Positions 47,164 to 57,492 of a DNA stretch of 64,000 nt are shown piece after piece. Position numbers and translations under genes: made by a program. This DNA comes from Sporodiniella umbellata (lineage: Eukaryota; Mucoromycota; Mucoromycetes; Mucorales; Rhizopodaceae). The stretch spans positions 62,001 through 126,000 of the forward strand of contig JAIXMR010000012.1 of the NCBI GenBank assembly GCA_025677835.1. Reading direction: 5' to 3'. How positions within the stretch are numbered: the stretch's first letter is position 1; every line of letters starts with the position of its first letter. The notes under the pieces are model-generated. The model was not told where the DNA came from. It worked only from the letters and a program-made list of their open reading frames with translations, and ran no database searches.

Positions 47164-49133
47164 TTAATTGAATTGAACATTGGAGGCAATGCTACCATGG
47201 TATTTACCAACTTCTTGAATTTTTGCTTCTAATTTGGTAGATTGAGCGTCGATCCATTGCAAAGACGATAAATGAGCATTCAAGATTTGAACAATTTGTA
47301 CAACCTATATGGGCATAAATACAAAATGCAACCACTTCTACTTTTACAGTATATCTTACCGCATTATCATCGTCACCTGAGGTTTGCTTTGAACCTCCCA
47401 TGTTATTGATTTCGTCTACCATGATGTTCAAATTTCTGTTTACATCATCCAACTGACTATTGAGAGTCTCTGCCAAACCGTAAGCCTTTTCTCTTTGGAA
47501 ATCGGCAGGTTGCATTGGTTGCTCAAGGTTACTTTCGTTGTATACGTCTTTAAATTGCTTTTCAAACTGATCAAGAAGCGAGCTTAGTTCTTCCTGCTGA
47601 GTGTTGATATAGCCCAAAGTTTCATCGACCTCTTGCTGAACCACCTCGACTTTAGAAACATCATCATATAAAGTAGCAATCTTATAGAAAATATAATCAG
47701 TCTACTTGCCATTTAAAAATCACACCTACCTTATTTCCGTTTTCAATCAGTTGTTGATCCCATTGAGCTACCTGACCAGCTTGGGTGTGGAAGTCTTTAG
47801 TTTGCTTCTCCAACTCTCTCGTCCAATAATTAAGAATTTCTTCCATAGTCTTGTTTTTCAATGTGGATGGTGTAGGCACACTAACTGGTTTAGAGACTGT
47901 AGGCTGTGTTGTAAGAGCGGGTTGTTGTCCGGCAGGAGGTTTAGCAGCTGAAAATCATAATTAGTCTCTTTGAAAAAAAAAAAACAGAGTATATCTCTGT
48001 TCTCTAACTTTTTTTTTTTTTTACCATCAGCTTTTTGACCAAATCCTCCAAATCCTACAGTTGTAGCTGATGCAGGTGTGGTTGATGCGGCAGGTGTTGA
48101 TGTAGTATTTGCTGTTGGTGTACCGAATCCAAATTTGTTTGTGGTGGAAGTGGTGCTTGTTGCCGGTGTACTTGTAGCAGCACCAAAACCAAAGCCTGCA
48201 GAAGCAGCGCTGGTTGCTGGTGTAGAAGTAGGAGCGCAAAAGCCAAAACCAGTGGCGGGAGTGCTGGTGGCAGGAGCCGCAGCAGGGGTACTGGAGGCAC
48301 CAAAACCAAAGCCAGTGGCAGGAGCGCTGGTGGCAGGAGTAGTGGATGCACTAGAAGCGCCGAATCCCCCAAAGCCAGTAGCAGGAGTGGTTGCAGCAGA
48401 TGTAGTAGAGGCACCAGAGGTACCGAATCCACCAAAGCCAGTAGCAGGAGTGGTTGCGGCAGGTGTAGTAGAGGCACCAGAGGTACCGAATCCCCCAAAG
48501 CCAGTAGCAGGAGTGGTTGCGGCGGGTGTAGTAGAGGCACCAGAGGTACCAAACCCTCCAAAACCAGTAGCAGGAGTAGAGGTGCCTAAACCTGTAGCAG
48601 GCTTAGAGGCAGCAGAGGCACCAAATCCTCCAAAACCACCAGTAGCAGGAGTTGTGTTTCCAAATCCGAACCCGCTGGTAGCAGCTGTGGATGTAGCAGG
48701 AGCTGTAGAAGCAGCAGCGCCGAAAGTTGAAGTTCCAAAACCTGTAGAGCCGGGAGTAGTAGAAGCAGCAGCTCCAAAGCCTGCGAAGCTACCTGTTGCT
48801 GGCATAGTGTTGCCAAAACCACCTAATGAAGGCGTGGAAGTGGAGCCTGCTGAAGGAGTAGTCGAGCTTCCAAAGCTAAAACCAGTATTGGTTACTCCAG
48901 CATTGTTATTACCTAACATTACAGTTAAGATTCTTAAAATCGCCCTTTGTTTTTTTTTAAAAAAAAAAACATCTAATAATTACTGGCGCCAAATCCAAAA
49001 CCAGTACTGGCAGGTTGGTTTGCATTATTGTTATTGTTGTTATTGTTTCCAAAATTGAAAGCTAGATGAACAATTAAATCAAATTCTGCCTTTCTGTATT
49101 TTCAGAGTTTTTTTATAATGAATCCGTACACAT
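47164..49133 (-). CDS. NSP1: FG-repeat nucleoporin NSP1/NUP62
   Basis: Central-channel nucleoporin. Exon 1 is four bases (ATGT, 49133-49130); the next exon starts at 49061 and joins as M-SFNFGNNNNNN. The FG domain spans roughly 48985-48025 with many GFGFG, FGGFG and TGFGAS units in a Thr/Ala/Pro/Ser spacer. The C-terminal coiled-coil domain follows over three more exons: TPSTLKNKTMEEILNYWTREL, FHTQAGQVAQWDQQLIENGN-KV, QQEVDETLGYINTQQEELSS, AYGLAETLNSQLDDVNRNLN, VVQIVQILNAHLSSLQWIDAQ and end SIASNVQFN. This NSP1_C domain binds Nup57/Nup49 and Nup82 partners. The 5' assignment rests on the tiny exon and is less sure than the rest. Confidence 0.92.
48080..48920 (-). repeat. Degenerate tandem repeat encoding FG units
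   Basis: Imperfect repeats of about 60 bases encode GFGGFGTSGAST-TPAATTPAT-like units (clearest 48370-48590, three near-identical copies). They also leave the opposite strand open for over 300 codons, which is a by-product. Confidence 0.85.
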
Positions 49134-49849
49134 TTTTCTTCAAACAAAGAATTAGTTTTTTTTTTTTTTTTTTGGTATAAAAAAAAAAAAGGTTGATTGA
49201 ATGCCAGCCTTTGGCAAAACGCGTATTTTTTTTTTATTTGCAATGTGACGTTGGCTGTGACTCGATATTTATTTCAATTGTTCTATTTCCAATGCGCTAA
49301 TTAATAGCGGCAGGTTATTTTATCTGTAACAGTAAAGAAGGAGCAAGCGTACATTGTTCTCTCCCCTAAAAACAGAAACTAAAATCAGCCAAAAAAAAAA
49401 AAAATAAAAAAAAAAAATAAACAGCCTGAACAGACGTGAACACAAATCAAAAATCGGCATTTTATTCTGTGTTGTTACAACAAATTCTGTTAAACCGCTC
49501 AATTTGAAGTTAGCGCTTAAAAAAAGGACTCAATGATATTCACTCATTATTATGCTGTACCGACGCCCCTTCTTAAAATTTCTTACTGAACTGTGCTATA
49601 CACTACAGAAAAGAATAGAATCCAACGAGTGGCTTACGGAGAGCTATAAGGTGGGAAAGCCAATAGAAAGAAGCTTTCTAGGAATTATGAAAAAAAAAAA
49701 AAAAAAAAAAAAGAATATAGCGAACAATGGAGCGTTTAGAATGTCTATCCAGTTCCGAAGACAATTCTAAAAAAATTGTGCATTTCTATATGAGAATAGA
49801 CTCAAAGAGATGTATTTTGGTGATGATTACAAAGAGTGGTTTATTTTGA
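49134..49849. other. Gap with poly-A/T runs
   Basis: About 700 bases between the NSP1 start and the copper-fist stop (both minus strand). T and A runs at 49157-49190 and 49691-49713. No gene recognised. Confidence 0.55.
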
Positions 49850-50242
49850 TTATATTAATAGCGCTTCTATTGACATGACGGAACGGTGAGAAAAATAGGG
49901 CATATTTTTGTTTGTGAGGGAATTTTTTTTTGTTGGACATTCGCATTTTTTATGAACTCTGTTTGCTTTTCTCTTTTCTCTGCAGTTTTCGCATTGACTG
50001 ACAGGCCGTCCTTTTTTTCGAACCATTATTAGGTCTCTATCCTTGTGATTACAGCGAGAGGAGCGATGGCCCTGAAAATTGAGTGTTAATTTACAAATGC
50101 AGCTATTTTTTGTTTTCAAGCGATTACCTGTATACACGCTACAAAGACAATGTTAATATTCTGGAGGTTCGAGCAGACAGAGTGACTGTGGTTTGCCATG
50201 TTTACCTTCGCAAGCATATTTTATGTTATTAATGACAATCAT
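49850..50242 (-). CDS. Very short copper-fist DNA-binding protein (89 residues)
   Basis: Three exons: 50242-50206, an 11-base exon 50138-50128, and 50071-49850, all with GT-AG introns in phase. The join gives MIVINNIKYACEACIQ-GHRSSRCNHKD. Copper-fist spacing is exact: Cys11, Cys14, Cys23 and His25, the zinc site of Ace1/Mac1/Cuf1, then the minor-groove motif KKGRPVSQC, CENCREKRK and KKCEC. The protein stops after a short tail (SIEALLI), so it lacks the copper-binding Cys clusters and activation domain of known 200-600-residue copper-fist factors. It may be a copper-metabolism regulator or a dominant-negative-like small form. The next plus-strand gene is a Gcn4-like bZIP, divergent. Confidence 0.88.
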
Positions 50243-50632
50243 GATTTAGTATGTAGAAGAAAAATATAAAAGAGAGAAAAGAGAGCAAATTGGGATGTGA
50301 GTGGGTTTTTATGCAATAAAATATTGATCGTGCAAAAGAAAAATAGCTCATAGAGTTAGGGAGCGCCCATTTTGCCATTAATGATTACCAAATATAGTCA
50401 ATATCCAATTTTTTTTTTTTTTTTTTTGTGGCCATTGCATTGGTACTGTCAAGATGATTCGGCAGACAGGTCTAATGTAGTATTAGGCTCTCTACACACT
50501 ACGAACAAATAAGAAACTGCAGGGATCACGCATTTTTGTGACACGCATTTTTTGAAAGAGAGCCTCAGACTGTCTGCATTTTTTTTTCTCGCTTCTCTCT
50601 CTTTTTACAAGATAATGATTTTGATATAAAAT
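50243..50632 (+). promoter_or_regulatory. bZIP 5' region with candidate upstream ORFs
   Basis: Two small uORFs precede the bZIP start: 50454-50480 (MIRQTGLM) and 50615-50629 (MILI), the latter ending 3 bases before the main ATG at 50633. A T run (about 50409-50427) and a CT-rich stretch lie between or before them. uORFs are the known translational switch of Gcn4/Cpc1 factors; whether the mRNA includes both depends on the unknown transcription start. Confidence 0.55.
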
Positions 50633-51333
50633 ATGGAAAGTGAAAACGTCGAAAACCGAGCCCTACCATTTCCACCTATAGAATCTTCCAACAACTACGC
50701 CTTACTCTGGGACAATGTAAACACGCTTTCTATCCCAGGCACAGAAGAAGAAGCAACAGCCCACTCCCCTTCTCTGTCTACACTAGCCTACAACAAGGAA
50801 AAAAAAATAGACGGAATATGCAATACCCAAAACCTTCAGGATCCACCGGTTTCTGATAACTCTGTTTTCAACATATCTTGGGGAGGGAACGACACACCAC
50901 TGTGCGAACTTCATTCAGAGGTGAAAGAAGAACCTGAGCCCAAGCTGTCGAGACCGCTACCTAAGCCACGTGGCATAAGAAAACTTCCTGAGCCTGAGCC
51001 TTCAGAGGATGGAACAATTGATGAAGATGTACTCAAACGTCGAAAGGTTAGAATATGGAAGTCACCCTGGATTTGTTTTCCCTTTTTTTTTTAATTTTTT
51101 TTTTTTAAAAATAGAACACCGATGCTGCCAGAAGGTCACGACTAAAGAAGCTGTTAAAAGTGGATCAGCTAGAAACGCAAGTAGCCGAACTACAGGCAGA
51201 AAATGCCAAACTGGTTTTAAGTAATGCTGTTCTAGAGTCAGAGAAAAAGAGCTTAAATGCAAAAGAAATGGAATACAAAAGAAGGATAAACTACCTAGAG
51301 GAAGTGATGAAAAACTATGGCTGGCAAGAATAA
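50633..51333 (+). CDS. bZIP transcription factor, Gcn4/CpcA-like
   Basis: Two exons, 50633-51046 and 51115-51333, joined inside the basic region: DEDVLKRRK-NTDAARRSRLKK. The NTDAARRSR signature matches Gcn4 (NTEAARRSR), then a leucine-zipper-like VDQLETQVAELQAENAKLVLSNAVLE. About 210 residues. The N-terminal part has acidic/aromatic patches (NYALLWDNVN, VFNISWGG) that could act as activation segments. Gcn4 homologues switch on amino-acid biosynthesis genes under starvation via TGACTCA sites. Orthology is inferred from the basic region; other Gcn4-type paralogues are possible. Confidence 0.82.
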
Positions 51334-51520
51334 TCACAATAATCATAATAATCATAATAATAAACTATGGCTTTTTTTAGTTGTTCATCACTCGCATATT
51401 ACAATCTCAGACATTTCCTTTAATATTTATTTCAATTTATTTTTATACTTTTTTTATTATTTCTTTCTTTTTCAACCAAAGAAAAAAAAATAAAAAATAA
51501 AAAAAAACAGTCTTTGAAAG

Positions 51521-53276
51521 ATGCCCTTAGAAGACGTAACTGTCAGTCTCTCTCGTCTTGCTTTAGCCAAGGCTATTAAAACAGCGGATGGCGATGATGA
51601 AGAGCCTTGGTCAAAGAGTGTGATTTTCCACCAAGCGCATATTAACCAAGATATGAGGAACTCTATTGTTAACCCTCAGTCCAATGGCCAACCAAGAATG
51701 AAAGGACGCCAAAAACCTATGCCAGCACCAAGAATGAATAACTACCCCCAGAAAACCCCCATGGTTCGCACAAGATCAGACGACAGAAATCAAATGCCTA
51801 CAAGCTCTTCTATGTCTTCCCTTCAAAACCCTAGTAAGCATTTCAATCCTCCCTTTGTTTCCCCCCCCCTCACTAGCCCCTTTAATTCATATGGTTTGTT
51901 ATTTTAGACCACAAAACTGCCGTAACCAAAAATAACCGTCGTTTTGTGCCGAGCGATGATGAAGAAGAGGAAAAGGAGGAGGAGGAGGATGACGATGACG
52001 ATGATGAAGAGGACGAGGAGGATCAAGAAGAGGCACTTTCTGCTAAAAAAGAGTTTGCAAAGTTTAACTCTGACTTCACGCTGCCAAAATTGGAAACGGG
52101 TGACTTCACTTTACCCAAACTGGATATTACCAGCCCCAAACCGGCACTTGTTCCCAAACAGGATGTAACCCTGCAGAACAAGAACAAAGGAAAAGCACCC
52201 AAACGCACCCCTCAGCCAAGTGACGATGAAGAGTCTGACCAAGAGTCAGAGGAAGAATCCGACGAAGAAGAGACTGAAGGTAAACCAAATACCACATTCA
52301 ACACGTGATAGATATTAATTCATTTTTGATAGAAAATGAGCCACCATTGAATGCTCGGAGAATGTCTACATTAAGACAGCTTGAACGTGGCCCCAGCTTA
52401 CATAGAAGGGCTAGAAGTACTGGCGATGTCATCAACGACATCCAACCAGTACCTCCTCAACTCTCTCATATCAATCAATGGCGGATGTCCGAAGGTCCTG
52501 AAACACCAAGATCCACCATCAGCAGTATTACCCCTTCAGAGGATTTAATAGAAGAGCCCATTCTACGTGTATCCAATCCTCCACACATGGGCAGTTATGC
52601 TAGGTCAACAAGCGAGCTTGATTTGTATAACAGCTATTACCAACAGCAGCAACAGCAACAGCAACAACAAGTGGCTTATAACATGCAGATGCAACAAATG
52701 ATGCAGATGCAGCAGATGGTGCAAGCACAGCAAATGGTTCAAATCCAACAGTACCAACAAGCTATGCAGATGCAGCAACAGCAACAACAAAAGACAAAAA
52801 ACCGAAAGAGTGTATCTGCTATGGATCTCATGATGCAATTAGAAGAGGAAAAGGCATCCTTACGCAAAAACAAGAAAAAGATGCCAGATCCATCCAAAGC
52901 AAATCTGGCTGATGGTTTAATGAGCCAGGTCAACACGCAAAAGCATCACAACATCAATTTTCAACAAATGGCTCAGCAGCAACAGCAGTTGACAAGAGCC
53001 AGCAAAAGCGATTTTAACTTGAATCAAGAGAGAAGACCTCGTAATACTAGCCATGCCAACCGACCTTCTAGCACAATGATGTACTATGATCCTAGAATGT
53101 CCATGATGCGTAGTGAAAGTTCACCCATACCTACAGCCAGTATATCAACTCCCATCTATCAACAACCGCAACCTTATTTAATGCCACCCATGATGCAACA
53201 ACAAACTAGATCCAGTCATCATCATCATTTACCACAACAGCAAAGAAGACTTAGTAACTTCAATGTCTACAAATAA
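51521..53276 (+). CDS. Unrecognised low-complexity protein (acidic and Gln-rich)
   Basis: I do not recognise the family. Three exons joined as SSLQNP-NHKTAVTKNNRRF and DEEETE-ENEPPLNARRMS; roughly 540 residues. N-terminus MPLEDVTVSLSRLALAKAIKTADGDDEEPW is the best-ordered part. An almost pure Asp/Glu tract follows near 51950-52030, then a repeat FTLPKLETGDFTLPKL, Ser/Glu stretches, RRMSTLRQLERGPSLHRRARSTGD with possible kinase sites, and a Gln/Met-rich region (52640-52790). The last exon ends RRLSNFNVYK. Repeated RRxS/RxxS sites suggest a phosphorylated scaffold, but this is inference. The frame is intact throughout despite the repeats. Confidence 0.7.
52638..52795 (+). repeat. CAG/CAA and CAGATG microsatellite-like coding repeat
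   Basis: Imperfect triplet repeats coding for poly-Gln and Gln-Met runs (QQQQQQQQQ, MQMQQMMQMQQM) within the low-complexity protein. Confidence 0.85.
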
Positions 53277-53411
53277 ATATACATCCAGTATCTTTTCTCC
53301 CCCCCCTTCCCCCACTTTTTTTTTCTTTTTTTTTTCTACATTCAAAACACAATAAACATACTTCATATTCTGGTCAAACTCAACTTTAATTAATCTACAA
53401 AAAGAAAGGGT

Positions 53412-54137
53412 TTATTGTCTGTTGGCTACAACTCTTTGAGAGGAAGTGACGTTGGCCACAGCGCCTAAGAATAATGTTTTCTGTTGAAGATCCAAACTAG
53501 GATTTGTGGCCAACAATGTACGGACGCTGTCAGCTCTTACAATATCCGACCACTTGAGCTCTGCACCAGCAGAAAAGTAAGCCATGTAATCATCGTCTTC
53601 CACTTCAACCTGTTGACCCTCCACTGTCACTACTTCTTTGACAGGCATCACATCAAGGGAATTCCAGTCAATGTCTCGATCGATGAAAGAAGTAGCACGG
53701 TTGGTACGAATAGCTTCATGTCGAACGTTGGGTTTTCTATTCATAGGTTTGCGTTCATTATCTCTTGGTCTATTGAATGACCTTTTGGCTCTATCAAAGC
53801 TGTTTTCGGCTTTTTGCGCTACCCGTGTAGTATTGTCTTCAGAGTGATCATCAAATTGGCCAGCAACGGGCATTCTGTTGTTTTTTTGTTGGTTATCTTT
53901 GTCTTTGAAAGACATGATGCCATTGCCTCTTGGTTTGTCTTGTCTAGGTCGGCGTTCGTTTCTGTCTTTTCTGGCAAAAAAAGAGGCAAAGGGATCAGAA
54001 GCAGTATCGGATGCAACTTTTCCACGACCAGCCCCAAGACGATCAGCAAGTCCTTTTCCTGCTTCAGTACTATAGCACGGTGCAGAAACCTTCCAAAGAG
54101 GAAGTTTAGAAGTTTGAGATGCTGCAGTTCTGAACAT
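53412..54137 (-). CDS. Unrecognised protein with probable mitochondrial presequence
   Basis: Single exon, 241 residues. The N-terminus MFRTAASQTSKLPLWKVSAPCYSTEAG is basic, hydroxylated and lacks acidic residues until a typical processing-like point, so mitochondrial import is likely. The middle is very basic and low complexity (RKDRNERRPRQDKPRG, NRPRDNERKPMNRKPN). The C-terminal third looks folded: FIDRDIDWNSLDVMPVKEV, DDDYMAYFSAGAELKWSDIV, ADSVRTLLATNPSLDLQQKTL. A mitoribosomal or mitochondrial RNA-associated protein would fit this make-up, but I cannot name it. Confidence 0.7.
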   Translation of the reverse strand: MFRTAASQTSKLPLWKVSAPCYSTEAGKGLADRLGAGRGKVASDTASDPFASFFARKDRNERRPRQDKPRGNGIMSFKDKDNQQKNNRMPVAGQFDDHSEDNTTRVAQKAENSFDRAKRSFNRPRDNERKPMNRKPNVRHEAIRTNRATSFIDRDIDWNSLDVMPVKEVVTVEGQQVEVEDDDYMAYFSAGAELKWSDIVRADSVRTLLATNPSLDLQQKTLFLGAVANVTSSQRVVANRQ

Positions 54138-54251
54138 GTCTTCTCAATATATCAATATTTGAAAAAAAAAAAGGGCAGAGGCCTTGAAAAGTAGTTTTTT
54201 TTTGCAAGTCACGCTTGCCAGGTTATTCTGGGTTCGAATGGGCAGTTGTAA

Positions 54252-54446
54252 TTAGCTGTCAACCTTCTTTCTATTTACCCTACCATTTACTTTCGCTGGA
54301 AAAAAAAACAAACAAACACTGAACACTCCAAGAGTGAAAAAAGAAAAAAAGATGAAGGAGAAACACATAAACTTAAACTTACTGTTTGATCTGTCCGATA
54401 TAGGATGACGCTTTTTTATTTTTCTCTTGCTGTTGTTGTCACGCAT
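54252..54446 (-). CDS. Possible 35-residue basic protein, two exons
   Basis: Start ATG at 54446, then a good donor (GTAAGTTT, near 54382) and a polypyrimidine-AG acceptor (TTTTTTTTCCAG, near 54297). The spliced product is about 35 residues, strongly basic (RDNNSKRKIKKRHPISDRSN then VNGRVNRKKVDS). The clean intron is the main argument. It could also be the remaining exons of a longer gene with an upstream start. Function unknown. Confidence 0.4.
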   Translation of the reverse strand: MRDNNSKRKIKKRHPISDRSNSKFKFMCFSFIFFSFFTLGVFSVCLFFFPAKVNGRVNRKKVDS

Positions 54447-55650
54447 ATTAGCTAAAAAACCTCAGAGGGTATTTTAGCAAAAACAGCTCACCAAGCCAAA
54501 AAAGCGTCTGAAATCAAAGATAAGCTAGTCTTCATACTGTAGTGTGTTTTTTTAGGCGAAAATCATTTGAGGTCTAGATGAGTTCAATCACAATAGATCC
54601 ATAACCTTTTTTTTTTTTTTTTTTTTTTGCACAGTATCGTCATTGATTCTTAGGACATACACTCACAAAAGCTAGCAACTGGTAAAAACCAAATTAAGGA
54701 GAACCCGATAACAAAAAGAGTTTTTGAGAGTTCTTTTTTCTTTTGCTTCTGTAACAAGACGTACATGTAAGATGTGTAGTAGCTGACTTTGTGATTACAA
54801 AACTTTAAACCGAGGCATTTTGTTGTTGAACCTCAAATTAATATACGACCTGCCCATGTTACATTACAAGCCTAAATACTGAAACTGGTGTAGGTACATC
54901 AGGTTGAGCTCTTTTTTACCCCTAGTTTTAGTGAATTGCAAAAGAAGCATTTACGCTTCTTATAAATAAACAACTCAAAGTCCTCTTTCAAATACAAAAA
55001 AAAAAAAAACAAAGCACAGCAGAGTATACGGTTAATAACGCGCATTTTTAAATCCCAAGTTTCTGTAAAAGAAGGAAAAGGAAAAAAGTATGGGGAAAGG
55101 GCTCATTATTGCCTTTGGTACGCAGAATCTGTTCATCTGCGCACTTTTTATTTCTCGCAAGGAAATTCCCTCATAGAACTGTTTTGGAAATATACAACAA
55201 AGCTACCGAGACAAAAATGAAAGCAATAGGATTCTTCGATATGCACAGTAAAACAAACGTGTTATATAACAACCCGTGGAACAAACAGATTTTTTCCCAA
55301 CTCCTTTAGCAATGAGTACTGTACATTAGCTAACTTTTAAAACCGATATAAGCTACTCTTCACGTTGTAGTCGCTGTGTCCAGCTTTGCAATACAGAATC
55401 TACAACGTGGACATTCAAACGCCGAATAGGTCTCGTAGTTTGTATTGATGAATTTAGACTTTTGGTGCAGACAACGGCCTTGTCTGGCTTTTCTCTTTTT
55501 TTTTTTGCGGCTCCTTATTGTTTTTAACCCTTTTGCCCCGCCTCCTGGCTTAAAAAAAAAAGGAGAATAATGATACGGTCCCAGGTTGTGCAACCTCGAA
55601 ATTAAATTTTTTCTTATAGTTTTCTTTTTCTTTTGTCGAAAAAAACTATA
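54447..55650. other. Gap upstream of calmodulin
   Basis: About 1.2 kb. A T run lies at 54607-54628, and an open frame of 66 codons at 55109 has no features. On the minus strand 55360-55689 is an open frame with CxxC pairs (see findings), overlapping the calmodulin start. Presumed calmodulin promoter. Confidence 0.5.
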
Positions 55651-56342
55651 ATGGTAATATAGAGCGCGATGGCACAAAAGACATAGCAATGGGTCTTTTT
55701 TTTAAAAAAAAAAATAAATAAATACATAGGCTGATCAACTTACTGAAGAACAAATCGCCGAATTTCGTGAAGCTTTCAAACTATTTGACAAAGACGGTGA
55801 TGGTGCCATTACAACCAAGGAGCTTGGTACTGTCATGCGTTCTTTAAACTTAAATCCTACTGAAGCAGAACTTCAAGATATGGTAAGTATTTTTTTTTTT
55901 TCTAAAGACATGCGCTATAGAGAAAAGTATATAACTGGATATAGATCAACGAAATCGATAGTGATGGAAACGGACGTGTTGATTTTAGCGAGTTCTTGGC
56001 TATGTTAGCAAGGTAGTAAAACCAGTGACTCAACTTGTGCATGTCCTGATACATTCTTGAATAGAAAACTGAAAGATACAGATTCTCAAGAAGAAATTCA
56101 GGAAGCATTCAAAGTGTTTGATAAGGACGGAAACGGGTATATCTCTGCTGCAGAGTTGCGCCATGTAATGACCTCTCTTGGTGAGAAGTTGACAGAAGAA
56201 GAGGTTGACGAAATGATCCGTGAAGCAGATGTAGATGGTGATGGTCAAATTAACTACGAAGAATTTGTCAAAATGATGGTAAAATATCACCTAAAACATA
56301 CTGAGACCTTACTTTTATTTTCTTTTGCAGATGTCAAAATAA
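55651..56342 (+). CDS. CMD1: Calmodulin
   Basis: Calcium sensor with four EF hands. Five exons: start codon only (55651-55653), 55730-55882, 55945-56012, 56065-56278, 56331-56342. Joins: [45 protein letters not shown] and VKMM-MSK. EF-hand loops [36 protein letters not shown] and [12 protein letters not shown] all keep calcium ligands. 149 residues, the standard length; EAELQDM and [12 protein letters not shown] are canonical. The small substitutions (SLNLNPTE for the usual SLGQNPTE) are conservative. Confidence 0.97.
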
Positions 56343-57492
56343 GTTAATCAATTGGTACAGAGTATGCAATATATGTGCCTTGTGGGGTTTTTCAAACAAT
56401 AACCGTTCAATAAAACAAAAACTATTATTCACTTCTTTTTTCATCAAATCCAAGTTTTTTTTTTTCTTGAAATTTTGCATAAACTTGTACATTACCTCTG
56501 TACATCCAGTTTACTCCAAGGGGCTCACTCAAATAGTACATCAAATATACTCCAAATATCCTATGTAACTTATACACCCACTCTCTAAGAGCTATAGGAT
56601 CAGAAGAAGTACAGAAACTCACTGGTAAAGCTGTTTACAAAAGCGTCTAGCTATTTAATTGCTTGTATAAAATAAACAGTAAAATATATCTTGAGAAAAA
56701 AAAGGCTAGCTGATTATCTGTCTTGTACAAAGATTATTGCAAAAAACAAAAACTTACAGATCAAAGGCCTCTATTAGTAATACCCCTTAACATATGCGAT
56801 ACGCCATAAATCCCCTTGAGCAATACAACACTTGATATGGCATGATCTCAGCTAAAAGTTAAAATATCAAATAGCACATTTGTTTGATCATTTCAAGAAC
56901 GTATATGCTGTCCACCAAAGACAGTAACGAATTCGATTCGAGGCAGCCTAAAACAACCAAAAACCCCTCGCTGGTCGAATTCTTACTATAAACAACCAAA
57001 TCCAAAAGTCACCACTCAAAACACATTTATAAGTTTGGCTGCTTGTATAAAACTTTAAACCAAGAGTTTTTTCTTTATACCAATCATGTAACAAAAAAAA
57101 AAGCTATGTATTGCTTGGTTTCTTGATATCCCCATAGTAAAGAATGTTGAAGAAGTCTGATCCGAAAATTGACATAGCTTCTGAAAAGCGTAGTTTTAAT
57201 ACTTTTATAACAGTGCTACAAAAAAATTTTGCATTTTTGGGATATATCTTCAAAACGCTTGCATAAGCAACAAAAGTGGTTCACTGAATAATCTTAAACC
57301 TTTGCAGCTTAACTATAAATTTCACTAACAGACAAAAAAGTGCTAACCTTCAGAATGCTTGTATTTGTGACCCAAAATTTTTAATTTTTGCATTTTCAAA
57401 CACAAAACACTGTCAAATAGACTCGCGTTTCAAACAGGCACTCTCAAAACGTCACATTTTTACATATTTTTATTTTCTTGGAGTTTCTTTTA
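56343..57492. other. Gap of about 1.15 kb without recognisable gene
   Basis: AT-rich sequence between calmodulin and Mad3 (both plus). No convincing open frame. Presumed Mad3 promoter region. Confidence 0.6.

Noticed and set aside
48078..49058. 326-codon plus-strand open frame opposite NSP1
   Set aside because: It is the antisense shadow of the FG-repeat region; Val/Ala/Pro/Lys periodicity mirrors the coding repeats.
57478..57492. Upstream start for Mad3
   Set aside because: The codon is TTG; the ATG at 57493 gives a normal N-terminus.
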